Assembly (NCBI RefSeq): GCF_000020725.1 | Contig: NC_011146.1 | Location: 496,001-560,000 of the forward strand | Length of the DNA stretch: 64,000 bases | Direction: 5' to 3' | From: Citrifermentans bemidjiense Bem | Lineage (GTDB): Bacteria > Desulfobacterota > Desulfuromonadia > Geobacterales > Geobacteraceae | Shown: piece after piece, positions 45,868-53,831 of the stretch | How positions within the stretch are numbered: the first letter of the stretch is position 1 | How the letters are laid out: every line of letters begins with the position of its first letter | Made by a program: the position numbers and the translations under genes | The notes under the pieces: model-generated | Seen by the model: only the letters and a program-made list of their open reading frames with translations | The model's database searches: none | What the model was told of the DNA's origin: nothing

Positions 45868-48210
45868 GTGACCTTTGCCGAGCGGATGAAAATCAGCTCC
45901 ATCATGTTCTTCAGCCTGCTCGTTTTCGGAGCGGCCGTCTTGTTCTGGTCCTCGCGGGAGTTGAACTCGGCCCGACAAAACGACGTGCTGTCGGATGACA
46001 TCCAGACCATCGTTTTCGAGCGTGCCACGCTGCGCGACGAGTTTTTCCTCTACGGTCTGGAACGCGCCAGGGTGCAGTGGTTCGGCCTGAACCGCGACGC
46101 GGAGGCGTCGATCCGGCTGGGGAACGAGCATCTGCGCGCCCCGCAAGAGCGCGAGGTCCTGGAGAAGGTGCAGGCGGACCTCAGGGAATCGGAGCTGGTT
46201 TCGCAGCGGCTGGTCGAGCTTTTGCGCGGAAAGTCGGGCCCGGAGCTGGAGAGAGCGCACCACGACGAGTTGGCCAGCCGGCTCTACAGCCAGATCATGC
46301 TTAAGGATTCCGCCCTGCAGCAATCCTCGGCAGCCCTGCAGGAGTTGACCCGCCAGCGCTACAACAGGGCAAACTTTCGCACCATATTCCTCACCTTCGC
46401 CTTCGTGCTGTTGGTGGTCGCTGGGGGAAGGGCCAATGCCTTTTTCATCAATTCCCTTTTGCGCCGCAGGCTGCAGCTCTTAAACGAAGGTGTGGCGAGG
46501 ATCGCAGCGGGGGATTTCAGCCACAGGATGCAGTGCCGGGGAAGCGACGAACTTGCGCTTTTTGCCGGGGTATTCAACTGCGTTCTCGACAAGGTCCAGG
46601 ACTACACCGGGCAGCTGGAAAAAAGCCACGACCTGTTGAGCGGCCTCTCCAGCCAGGTCCCCGGCATACTGTTCCAGGCCTGCCTCACCCCGGATGGCCT
46701 CTTCAGTACCCCCTACGTGAGCAGGGGGGGGGACGAGCTCAATCAGGGCGACGCAGCGGCGCCTCTCCAGGAGCCTGCCCAGCTCTTCGAGAGGTTACAC
46801 CCCGAGAAGTACCAGGCCATACTGGGGACCTTTCGGCGATCGGCCGAGACGCTTGAGCCTTGGGAGCACGAGTTCCGCATCGATGTCCCGGACAGGGGAA
46901 TGCGGTGGCTGCGCGGGCAGGCGCGCCCCATGCGGCTTCCCGACGGCGGCACCCTCTGGCACGGGTTCATCTCGGACATAACCGAGAGGAAACGGGCTGA
47001 GGAGGCGCTGCACCGAAGCGAGAGCCGCTACCGGATGCAGCTGCAGGAATTGACCAACATCTACACCCACACTGCCGTCGGCCTCTTCGCCGTGGACCGC
47101 GAGATGCGCTATCTGCGCCTCAACGAGCAGATGGCCGGCTACAACTGCAGGCCCATGGACGAGCATGTCGGCAGAACCATCGACGAGGTGCACCCCCCGG
47201 CGTTCGTGGTCGCCCTCAAGGAGATGTGGCGCCCGGTCCTGGAACGGGGCGAATCCCTGCTGAACCTGGAGGTCCAGGGGCAAGCGGATTGGCCCAGCGG
47301 GGAGCGCCATTGGCTGGTGAGCTTCCAGCCCCTGTTCGCTGAGACCGGCGCGGTCATCGGCCTCACCGGATCGGTGATGGATATAACCGAGCGCAAGGTC
47401 GCCGAGCAGGTACTTTTGGGGGCGAGGCAGCAACTGGAGCGGGAGGTGCAGCTTAGGACGGCGAAACTTTCCCTGACCAACAAGCATCTGATCCAGGAGA
47501 TCGAGGTGCGCAAGAAGGTTGAGGTCGAACTCCTGGCCCAGCAGCAGAAGCTGCAAGAGATGGCATTCGAGATCTCGATGGCGGAGGAGCGGGAGCGCGA
47601 CCGCATCGCGAGCGAACTGCACGACCAGGTGGGGCAGCGCCTGATCCTCGCCAAGATCAAGCTGGACTCCCTGGCGAGCAACCTTCCCCTGGGGGAGTGC
47701 GAGGCGGAGGCAATGGGGGTCGAGACCCTGATCGAGCAGACCCTTCAGGACATCCGGTCGCTCACCTTTCAGATCCGTCCCCCCGTTTTGGCCACCGCCG
47801 GCCTGGAAGCCGCGCTGCGCTGGCTGGGGGAGGAACTGCACGCCGACTTCGGTCTGGAAGTGGAGTTCAGCGACGACGGCAAGGACAAACCGCTCCGCTA
47901 CGAGGTGCGCTCCACCGTGTTCCAGGCGGTCCGCGAGTTGCTGCTCAACGTGGCCAAGCACGCTGGGACCAAGAAATGCCGGGTGCGCTTCACCCGGGTC
48001 GGGGACCGCATCGTGATCGAGGTGGAGGATGACGGGACAGGCCTCAAGCCAGGCGCCGGCGACGGCACCCGTTCCAGAAGCGGCGGGTTCGGGCTGTTGA
48101 ATGTTCAGCAGAAGGTAGAGCATCTCGGCGGGGTGTTCAGCATAGAGTCCAGGCCGCAGGGAGGCACCAGGGCTGCCATCGAGGTTCCCGTGGAAACCGA
48201 GACAAAATAG
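45868..48210 (+). CDS. NarX-type sensor histidine kinase (HAMP-PAS-PAS-HisKA_3)
   Basis: The 780-residue kinase has a transmembrane segment at about 12-30, a helical periplasmic region to about 165, a second segment at about 170-190 and a HAMP domain to 250. Two PAS domains follow (about 265-380 and 390-510), then a coiled coil (515-570). The HisKA_3 box ERDRIASELHDQVGQRL carries His585, and the ATPase ends in RSGGFGLLNVQQKVEHLGG. The GTG start at 45868 is preceded by AAGGTGA. It should pair with the LuxR-type regulator encoded 10 nt downstream. The preceding binding protein suggests ligand-loaded lipoprotein input. Confidence 0.92.
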   Translation: MTFAERMKISSIMFFSLLVFGAAVLFWSSRELNSARQNDVLSDDIQTIVFERATLRDEFFLYGLERARVQWFGLNRDAEASIRLGNEHLRAPQEREVLEKVQADLRESELVSQRLVELLRGKSGPELERAHHDELASRLYSQIMLKDSALQQSSAALQELTRQRYNRANFRTIFLTFAFVLLVVAGGRANAFFINSLLRRRLQLLNEGVARIAAGDFSHRMQCRGSDELALFAGVFNCVLDKVQDYTGQLEKSHDLLSGLSSQVPGILFQACLTPDGLFSTPYVSRGGDELNQGDAAAPLQEPAQLFERLHPEKYQAILGTFRRSAETLEPWEHEFRIDVPDRGMRWLRGQARPMRLPDGGTLWHGFISDITERKRAEEALHRSESRYRMQLQELTNIYTHTAVGLFAVDREMRYLRLNEQMAGYNCRPMDEHVGRTIDEVHPPAFVVALKEMWRPVLERGESLLNLEVQGQADWPSGERHWLVSFQPLFAETGAVIGLTGSVMDITERKVAEQVLLGARQQLEREVQLRTAKLSLTNKHLIQEIEVRKKVEVELLAQQQKLQEMAFEISMAEERERDRIASELHDQVGQRLILAKIKLDSLASNLPLGECEAEAMGVETLIEQTLQDIRSLTFQIRPPVLATAGLEAALRWLGEELHADFGLEVEFSDDGKDKPLRYEVRSTVFQAVRELLLNVAKHAGTKKCRVRFTRVGDRIVIEVEDDGTGLKPGAGDGTRSRSGGFGLLNVQQKVEHLGGVFSIESRPQGGTRAAIEVPVETETK

Positions 48211-48220
48211 GAGGCGGGAT

Positions 48221-48871
48221 ATGAGTATGAAGGTACTGATCGTGGACGACCACACCATAGTGAGGCAGGGGTTGCGCGTACTGATCGACAAGGAACAGGA
48301 TATGGAGGTGATCGCCGAGGCTGCCACCGGCGCCGAGGCGATCCGATTGGCCCGCGAAAAGCGCCCCGACGTCACGGTTATGGATATCACCATGCCCGAC
48401 CTAAATGGCATCGACGCCACGCGCGCCATCATCGCGGAGTGGCCGCAGGCGCGGGTGCTGGCGCTTTCCATGGAGTCGGACCGGCGCTTCGTGGTGGAGG
48501 TACTGAAGGCAGGCGCCAACGGCTACGTCCTCAAGGACTCGGCCTTTGCCGAACTCGCCACTGCGATCCGGGCCGTCGCCACGGGGGAGACCTATCTCCC
48601 TTCCAGGGTGACCACGCTTTTGATCAAGGAGTACCTGCAGCGCATTCCCGACGAGGTGCCGGCTACCTACGAGAACCTCTCACAGCGGGAAAGGGAGATC
48701 CTGCAGCTGATCGCCGACGGCAGAAACGCGAAGGAGATCGCCTTCAGCTTCGGTGTCAGCGTGAAGACGGTGGAGAACCAGCGGCACAGCATCATGAAAA
48801 AGCTGGACCTTTTCAGCATCGCCGAGTTGACCAAGTACGCCGTACGCCAGGGTCTCACCTCGCTCAGTTGA
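48221..48871 (+). CDS. NarL/FixJ-family response regulator
   Basis: The 216-residue protein has a receiver domain with phospho-acceptor Asp55 (RPDVTVMDITMPDLNG). The LuxR-type helix-turn-helix in the C-terminal 65 residues reads LSQREREILQLIADGRNAKEI, then FGVSVKTVENQRHSIMKKL. AGGAGG precedes the ATG at 48221. Pairing with the HisKA_3 kinase just upstream is standard. Its targets are not visible here; a hairpin follows the gene and the next genes are stress-type small proteins. Confidence 0.95.
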   Translation: MSMKVLIVDDHTIVRQGLRVLIDKEQDMEVIAEAATGAEAIRLAREKRPDVTVMDITMPDLNGIDATRAIIAEWPQARVLALSMESDRRFVVEVLKAGANGYVLKDSAFAELATAIRAVATGETYLPSRVTTLLIKEYLQRIPDEVPATYENLSQREREILQLIADGRNAKEIAFSFGVSVKTVENQRHSIMKKLDLFSIAELTKYAVRQGLTSLS

Positions 48872-48880
48872 CCAGGCCGT

Positions 48881-48906
48881 GAGGGGGGTGCACCACGCAC
48901 CCCCTC
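48881..48906 (+). terminator. GC-rich hairpin after the response regulator gene
   Basis: GAGGGGGGTGC pairs with GCACCCCCTC with one bulged G, 10 nt past the stop. No T-run follows, so termination may be partial. Confidence 0.55.
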
Positions 48907-48977
48907 CTGCCGATTCCCCTGCATATTTCCTCCCCGCGCATCCCTTCCTTGGCTGCCTAAGGCACGCCGCCCCCCGC

Positions 48978-49005
48978 TTGACACCAAATCACCCCCATAT
49001 ACACT
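48978..49005 (+). promoter_or_regulatory. Probable sigma70-type promoter of the csbD-like gene
   Basis: TTGACA (48978-48983) and TACACT (49000-49005) are 16 bp apart. The -35 is perfect and the -10 matches at four positions. This places the start of transcription about 165 nt upstream of the CsbD-like start codon. The long leader contains no gene. Confidence 0.55.
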
Positions 49006-49175
49006 AGACGAGTTGTAAAATGAGCATTAATTAATGGTTTGGATTTCCCGTGGTTCACACAACCCATTTCCCCTGCGCAGCACCCGCTGCAGCATCGATC
49101 ACCAGCAGAGCGGCCGCAGTCATCAGGCAAGATGCATCATCCGGCACGAAGGTAATCGGTCAGGAGGTAAAAACC

Positions 49176-49355
49176 ATGAAACCGAGCACGAAAGACCAGA
49201 CAAAAGGCAAGCTGCACGAGTTGAAAGGACAGGTGAAGGAAGAAGCCGGCAACATCAGCCGCAACGTATCCATGGAGCATCAGGGAAGGGCGGAGAAGGT
49301 GACCGGCAAGGTGCAAAAAACCGCCGGAAAGGCAGAGAAGAAAACGGAGAAGTAG
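49176..49355 (+). CDS. CsbD-family stress-response protein
   Basis: The 59-residue, lysine/glutamate-rich protein begins MKPSTKDQTKGKLHELKGQ and continues with EEAGNISRN and KVQKTAGKAEKK, the pattern of the CsbD family. These small hydrophilic proteins are induced by general stress in many bacteria and have no known activity. AGGAGG lies 8 nt before the ATG at 49176; longer in-frame starts lack a binding site. Two small membrane-protein genes follow. Confidence 0.85.
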   Translation: MKPSTKDQTKGKLHELKGQVKEEAGNISRNVSMEHQGRAEKVTGKVQKTAGKAEKKTEK

Positions 49356-49539
49356 GCGCCTGACGCGGTGCTGCCTTAAGAGCCTGGCAGCCCGCGTGTC
49401 CTGAAGCAGCTTCTCTCCAAGGCGCCGGTGGTGGTTGCGGTCGCTCTGCTGGTGATCGAAACGGTCGGGCAATTACAGGGTCCCGGCGCTGGGGGAGATC
49501 AGGTTCCGGACGACGAACGACAAGGGAGGTGTATCCGTC

Positions 49540-49731
49540 ATGCCCCTGATACAGGTCTTACTGGTTCTCATCGTGGTGGGAGTACTGCTTTGGCTGGTGA
49601 ACACCTATGTCCCGATGGCAGGTTCCATCAAGTCGATCCTCAACGCGGTGGTGGTCATCGTGGTGGTAATCTGGCTTTTGAACGTATTCGGGCTCATGGA
49701 AAACATCACTCGGCTCAGGGTGGGAAAGTGA
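49540..49731 (+). CDS. Thivi_2564-family small membrane protein
   Basis: The 63-residue protein has two hydrophobic helices (LIQVLLVLIVVGVLLWLV and SILNAVVVIVVVIWLLNVF) joined by a short loop. This matches a small bacterial family of unknown function often found near CsbD and general stress genes. AGGGAGG precedes the ATG. It lies in a run of three small genes of the same strand. Confidence 0.8.
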   Translation: MPLIQVLLVLIVVGVLLWLVNTYVPMAGSIKSILNAVVVIVVVIWLLNVFGLMENITRLRVGK

Positions 49732-49792
49732 GGTAAAAAACAACCGGAGGCGGCCGGCTGCTGTAACAGGGCGCTTCCAAAAGGAGGACGAC

Positions 49793-49942
49793 ATGCTGTG
49801 GACCATCGTGGTTATCTTGCTGATCCTGTGGCTTCTCGGGCTGGTAACCAGCTATACCTTGGGTGGATTCATTCACCTGCTGCTGGTGCTTGCCATCATC
49901 GTGGTTATAATCAACCTGATTCAGGGAAGACGGCCTTTGTAG
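49793..49942 (+). CDS. lmo0937-family very small membrane protein (49 aa)
   Basis: A 49-codon gene starts at 49793 behind AAAAGGAGG. It encodes MLWTIVVILLILWLLGLV, a short TSYTLGGFIH loop and a second helix ending IINLIQGRRPL. The two-helix layout and the LLGLVTSYTLGGFIHLLLV core are those of the lmo0937 family. The function of the family is unknown. It follows the Thivi_2564-type gene by 61 nt, and both probably belong to the same stress-related unit. Confidence 0.85.
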   Translation: MLWTIVVILLILWLLGLVTSYTLGGFIHLLLVLAIIVVIINLIQGRRPL

Positions 49943-50011
49943 AGTGAAAGACCAGTCGCAACCGCTGTCCGGGGCTCTGGTTGACAGAAAAACGAAAAGG
50001 GGAGGTTGCCA

Positions 50012-50911
50012 GTGAGAATCACAGCTGCAGTAATAACAGTTCTTGCCCTTGCCGCAGTACCTTGTTTTGCCGCAAACGGTGGCGCAACTGCCGGACGCGC
50101 CGGCGGGACCGGTGCCGCTGCGACGATACGCCAAGTGCCTCCCGGACAGCAAATGAATCAGGAGATGATGCCGACACCCGCCCACCTGCTGATGCGGGCC
50201 TATCACAGAAACGTCGCCAACTTCGCCCAGACCCTTTACCAGGCGGCGGACCAGGGCCCGGTTGTGCAGCCTTCGTTGGCACGCACCGCCGTCTCCGAGA
50301 TGCGGCGCAGCGTCGACGAGATGGAAAAACAAAGGGCAACGGCGCTTGGCGCAATGCGGCTGCCGCCGGAGCGGCAGAAGATGATGGACGAGCATCTGGT
50401 GCAGGTGAAGACGCACCTGCGGCAGCTGGAAGAGATGGTGCAAAAGGAGCGGATCGATTCCGGGCTGGTGAAGAAAGAGCTGCAATCGATCTTCGTGGAG
50501 TGCGACGGGGCGGGGTGCTGTGCCCGGCCAAGCCCAGTGGGTCGGGGCCGTCAGGGAAAAGGTCCCTACGGCGGGAGGCCGGGGTGCGACTGCCCCAAGG
50601 GGAACCCCGACCACGCCATGATGATGGACGACATGATGGAGAAGGTAAAAAGCCAGGACGCGGAGCTGGCCCAGTTGGTGCAGCGGATGCGGCAGGCTGA
50701 CGGCCAGGCGAAACTGGACCTGGTGGCGGAGACCGTGGCGACCATGGTGCAGCAGCGGGCCGAGCTGACCGCGGACATGCAAAAGATGCACGACATGATG
50801 CAGGGAGAGTATCCCGGCTCGGACCAGATGCTGAACGACGACGAGGACCAGGACCAGGGTGGAGACGAAGAGTACGATTTTGAGGACGAGGAGGACGTCA
50901 CCGCCGACTGA
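50012..50911 (+). CDS. Exported acidic, methionine-rich protein of unknown function
   Basis: The 299-residue protein starts at a GTG (50012) behind GGGGAGG. It has a signal peptide (ITAAVITVLALAAVPCFA). The mature protein has a helical middle (LPPERQKMMDEHLVQVKTHL), a central Cys-rich loop (VECDGAGCCARP and GCDCPKG), a Met-rich stretch (HAMMMDDMMEKV) and a very acidic tail (DDEDQDQGGDEEYDFEDEED). The composition suggests metal binding in the periplasm; a distant CpxP/Spy-like stress role is possible. I do not recognise the family. It ends at a strong bidirectional terminator. Confidence 0.75.
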   Translation: MRITAAVITVLALAAVPCFAANGGATAGRAGGTGAAATIRQVPPGQQMNQEMMPTPAHLLMRAYHRNVANFAQTLYQAADQGPVVQPSLARTAVSEMRRSVDEMEKQRATALGAMRLPPERQKMMDEHLVQVKTHLRQLEEMVQKERIDSGLVKKELQSIFVECDGAGCCARPSPVGRGRQGKGPYGGRPGCDCPKGNPDHAMMMDDMMEKVKSQDAELAQLVQRMRQADGQAKLDLVAETVATMVQQRAELTADMQKMHDMMQGEYPGSDQMLNDDEDQDQGGDEEYDFEDEEDVTAD

Positions 50912-50936
50912 CCGTTGAGGCGTGACCTGAGGGGGG

Positions 50937-50984
50937 AAAAAGGCTGGCAGGGCCGGGAAACCGCGACCTGCCAGCCTTTTCTTT
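50937..50984. terminator. Bidirectional intrinsic terminator between convergent genes
   Basis: AAAAAGGCTGGCAGG (50937-50951) pairs with CCTGCCAGCCTTTT (50967-50980), with A-run and T-run flanks on both sides. It serves the acidic protein gene and the GGDEF-EAL gene. Confidence 0.9.
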
Positions 50985-51017
50985 GCCGTTTAGCAGCAGG
51001 GATCTGATTTCCGGGGG

Positions 51018-53579
51018 TTAAAGCGTCTTCGACTGTGTCTTTCCGCGCGGGTTGTGCAGGAAGTTCGCCCTCTGTTTCAAAAGCGCGGTCATCTTCGCCA
51101 CCGGCAGGGGGCGGCTGAAATAATACCCTTGCGCTTCCTCGCTCCCTTCGGCCTGCAGCCAGGCGAGCTGGGACGCGTTCTCCACCCCCTCGGCGATCAC
51201 CCTGAGCTGCATGCTGCGCCCGATGCTGATCACGGCACGCACCACGGCGGCGTTGTCGGCGTCGCGGGCGATGTTGTGGATGAAGGATTGATCTATCTTC
51301 AGCTTGTCGACGGGGAGTTTTTTCAGGTAGCTCAGGCTGGAATAGCCGGTGCCGAAGTCGTCTATGGAAAGCTGCAGCCCGAGCGCCTTCATGGCCGCCA
51401 TGCTCCCTAAGACCCGCTGCGGGTCGCTCATGATGGTCGCCTCGGTGAGCTCCAATTCCAGGCACTCCGGGGCGATGCCGGTTTGCAGTAGTGAGTCTTC
51501 GATGGTTTCCTCGAAGTCGGGGTGCTGGAAGAAGCTGGCAGAGAGGTTGACCGCAGCGGAAACGGAGTTTATTCCCTGCTGCTGCCACTGTTGAATCTGG
51601 CGGCAGACGGTCGGGATGATCCACTTGCTGATCTGGGTGAGAAGGCCGGATTCCTCGGCGATGCGGATGAAGCTCTCCGGGAGCATCAGCCCGTGGGCCG
51701 GGTGCTGCCACCTGATCAGCGCCTCCATGCCGCTGAACCTCCCGGTCGAGAGGTCGACCTTGGGCTGGTAATAAAGGACGAATTCTTCCCGGTCCAGCGC
51801 CCGGCGCAGCTCCGCTTCCAGCACGAACCTCTCGTGCGCTATCTCGTTCAGCCGGTGGGTGAAGAACTGGAAGTTGTTTCCCCCGGATTTCTTGGCGTGG
51901 TACATGGCGATGTCGGCGTGCTTCAAGAGCGTCAGGTAATCGCGGCCGTCGTCGGGGAAGACGCTGATCCCGATGCTGGGGGTCACGGTGACGTTGCTGC
52001 CCAGAACCGGGAAACCTGCGTTGATGACCTTTTCCGCGACCACCGTGGTCTCGGTCTCGCCGCAGTCCCACAGCATCACCACGAATTCGTCCCCCCCAAG
52101 CCTGGAGACGACGTCGCAGGAGCGGGTGCAGTCGCTGAGTCTTTTGGCTACCGATTGCAGCAGCCTGTCCCCTACGTCGTGCCCCATGGAATCGTTGATC
52201 TGCTTGAAACCGTCGATGTCGAGGAAAAGCAGGGCCACGTTGCGCGAACTCTTCTGGGCCGCGCAGATCACCTGCTCCATGCGCTCGTAGAGGGTGCTGC
52301 GGTTGGGAAGCTTGGTGAGCGGATCGTGGTGGGCCAGGAAGAAGATGTTTTCCTCGGCCCTTTTGATGTCGGTGATGTCCAGGATGAAGCCGTCCAGTCG
52401 CGTGATGCTGAGGCGGTCCCCCCTGCGCTGCCTCTGCACGGCGCAGTTGTTGACTATCCAGCGCACCGAGCCGTCCTTATGGATGATGCGGTGACGTATC
52501 GGCTCGTGGTCCAGCCCGGCGAAGATGCCGTTCAGAAACTCGACCACCAGGTTTCTGTCCTCCTCGTGGATCATGGTGAACCAGAGCAGGGGGTCCCGGT
52601 AGTACTCGTCCGGGGTGTATCCGGTGATGTCGAAGCACTTCGGGCTGTGGTAGACGGAGGTGATGTCACCCTCTTCGAAGCGGACGCTGTAGACGTACTC
52701 GTTGATGTTGCTGACTATGGTCCGGCACTGTTCTTCGCTGGTGAGCAGTGCCTGTTCCGCGTTCTTGCGGATGCTGATGTCGCGTATGTTGAACTGCACC
52801 ACACTGCTTTGCTCGGACTGGTAGCAGTTGCTTACCACCTCCACGGGGATGTCCCGCCCCCCCACCGTGGCGAGCAGCAGGTCATCGCCATGGAAGTATT
52901 CCTTTTGCTGCATCGCCTTGAAGTCGGAGGCGCCCGGTACGATGCGGGCGAAGAAGCCGAGCTCCCAGACCGTTTTGCCCAGGAGCGCTTCCCGTTTGCA
53001 ACCGAGTATGTCGACCAGGAAAGGGTTGACCTCGGCGATGGCGCCGCTGTCCGCTTCGACAATCATGATGCCGTCTTTGGCGGTCTCGAACAGGCGGCGG
53101 TAGCGGGCCTCGGAACGCTGGAGCGCCAGCTCCGACTGCTTGCGCTTGGTGATGTCGAGAACCGACAGCCGGTATTCGGTCCCCTCTTTGCAGCAGAGGG
53201 CATCTATGCGCACCGGCAGCTGGCGGGAGGAGTCGGAGATGAGGGTTAATTCGCAGGCGGATTTGGACTGGCTGGTGCGGGCGTCGTTTAGCAAAACGGA
53301 GAAGTCCCCCTTGGAGGGCTCCGCCACCGCCTGCTCGAAAGGGACACCGACCAGTTCCGGCCGAGCCCTGCCGAGGAGGCTGGCCCCGGTGTTGTTGACG
53401 CTACGGATGTTCCCGGCGTCGTCGAGGGTGAAAAGGCCTACGGGGGAGAACTCGTAGAGGTCGGTATAGACCTGCAGTTCCCTGACCAGTTCTTCGGTGG
53501 ACAGGTTGGCGTTGTCGCTGTCAAAGGCGTTGCGGTCTCTGGAACGATTCACAGCATTTTTGCTATCTGCATCGTTCAT
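51018..53579 (-). CDS. PAS-PAS-PAS-GGDEF-EAL cyclic-di-GMP signalling protein
   Basis: The 853-residue soluble protein has three PAS domains (about 25-145, 150-275 and 280-410), a GGDEF domain and an EAL domain. The GGDEF site is intact (SRLGGDEFVVML), and RSCD lies at the position of the inhibitory RxxD site. The EAL domain has GMEALIRW, LELTEATIMSD and DDFGTGYSSLSYLKKLPVDKLKIDQSFI, so it looks catalytically competent. It could both make and break c-di-GMP, with PAS input choosing the direction. There is no membrane segment. CGGAGGAGTC precedes the ATG at 53579. It is monocistronic. Confidence 0.95.
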   Translation of the reverse strand: MNDADSKNAVNRSRDRNAFDSDNANLSTEELVRELQVYTDLYEFSPVGLFTLDDAGNIRSVNNTGASLLGRARPELVGVPFEQAVAEPSKGDFSVLLNDARTSQSKSACELTLISDSSRQLPVRIDALCCKEGTEYRLSVLDITKRKQSELALQRSEARYRRLFETAKDGIMIVEADSGAIAEVNPFLVDILGCKREALLGKTVWELGFFARIVPGASDFKAMQQKEYFHGDDLLLATVGGRDIPVEVVSNCYQSEQSSVVQFNIRDISIRKNAEQALLTSEEQCRTIVSNINEYVYSVRFEEGDITSVYHSPKCFDITGYTPDEYYRDPLLWFTMIHEEDRNLVVEFLNGIFAGLDHEPIRHRIIHKDGSVRWIVNNCAVQRQRRGDRLSITRLDGFILDITDIKRAEENIFFLAHHDPLTKLPNRSTLYERMEQVICAAQKSSRNVALLFLDIDGFKQINDSMGHDVGDRLLQSVAKRLSDCTRSCDVVSRLGGDEFVVMLWDCGETETTVVAEKVINAGFPVLGSNVTVTPSIGISVFPDDGRDYLTLLKHADIAMYHAKKSGGNNFQFFTHRLNEIAHERFVLEAELRRALDREEFVLYYQPKVDLSTGRFSGMEALIRWQHPAHGLMLPESFIRIAEESGLLTQISKWIIPTVCRQIQQWQQQGINSVSAAVNLSASFFQHPDFEETIEDSLLQTGIAPECLELELTEATIMSDPQRVLGSMAAMKALGLQLSIDDFGTGYSSLSYLKKLPVDKLKIDQSFIHNIARDADNAAVVRAVISIGRSMQLRVIAEGVENASQLAWLQAEGSEEAQGYYFSRPLPVAKMTALLKQRANFLHNPRGKTQSKTL

Positions 53580-53831
53580 GACTCCTCCGATGCTTCTGAA
53601 CTTCTTCGGAAGGGGAGCACTTTACCGGATAAGCTTTATGAACTGCACAGCTGGCAGAGGGGAGGAAAGGTGGGATTGCTATCTGCCAGCCGCTGAGAAG
53701 ATGATAAGGTAATTGGCGGAAAAGTTCACCCTGAATTATCCTCGCCTAAGTTGCTGCTTTGCCCATGCGAGCGGCTACTGTATCTTCACTATGTTAATGC
53801 ATTGAGGAAAACCTTGCAAAGGATGACTGCG

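Noticed and set aside
51522-53249. Long plus-strand open frame (575 codons) opposite the GGDEF-EAL gene
   Set aside because: It is antisense to a gene with intact catalytic motifs and shows no family signature; high GC content makes such shadow frames common. The same applies to 6822-7925, 9127-10218 and 10918-12054.
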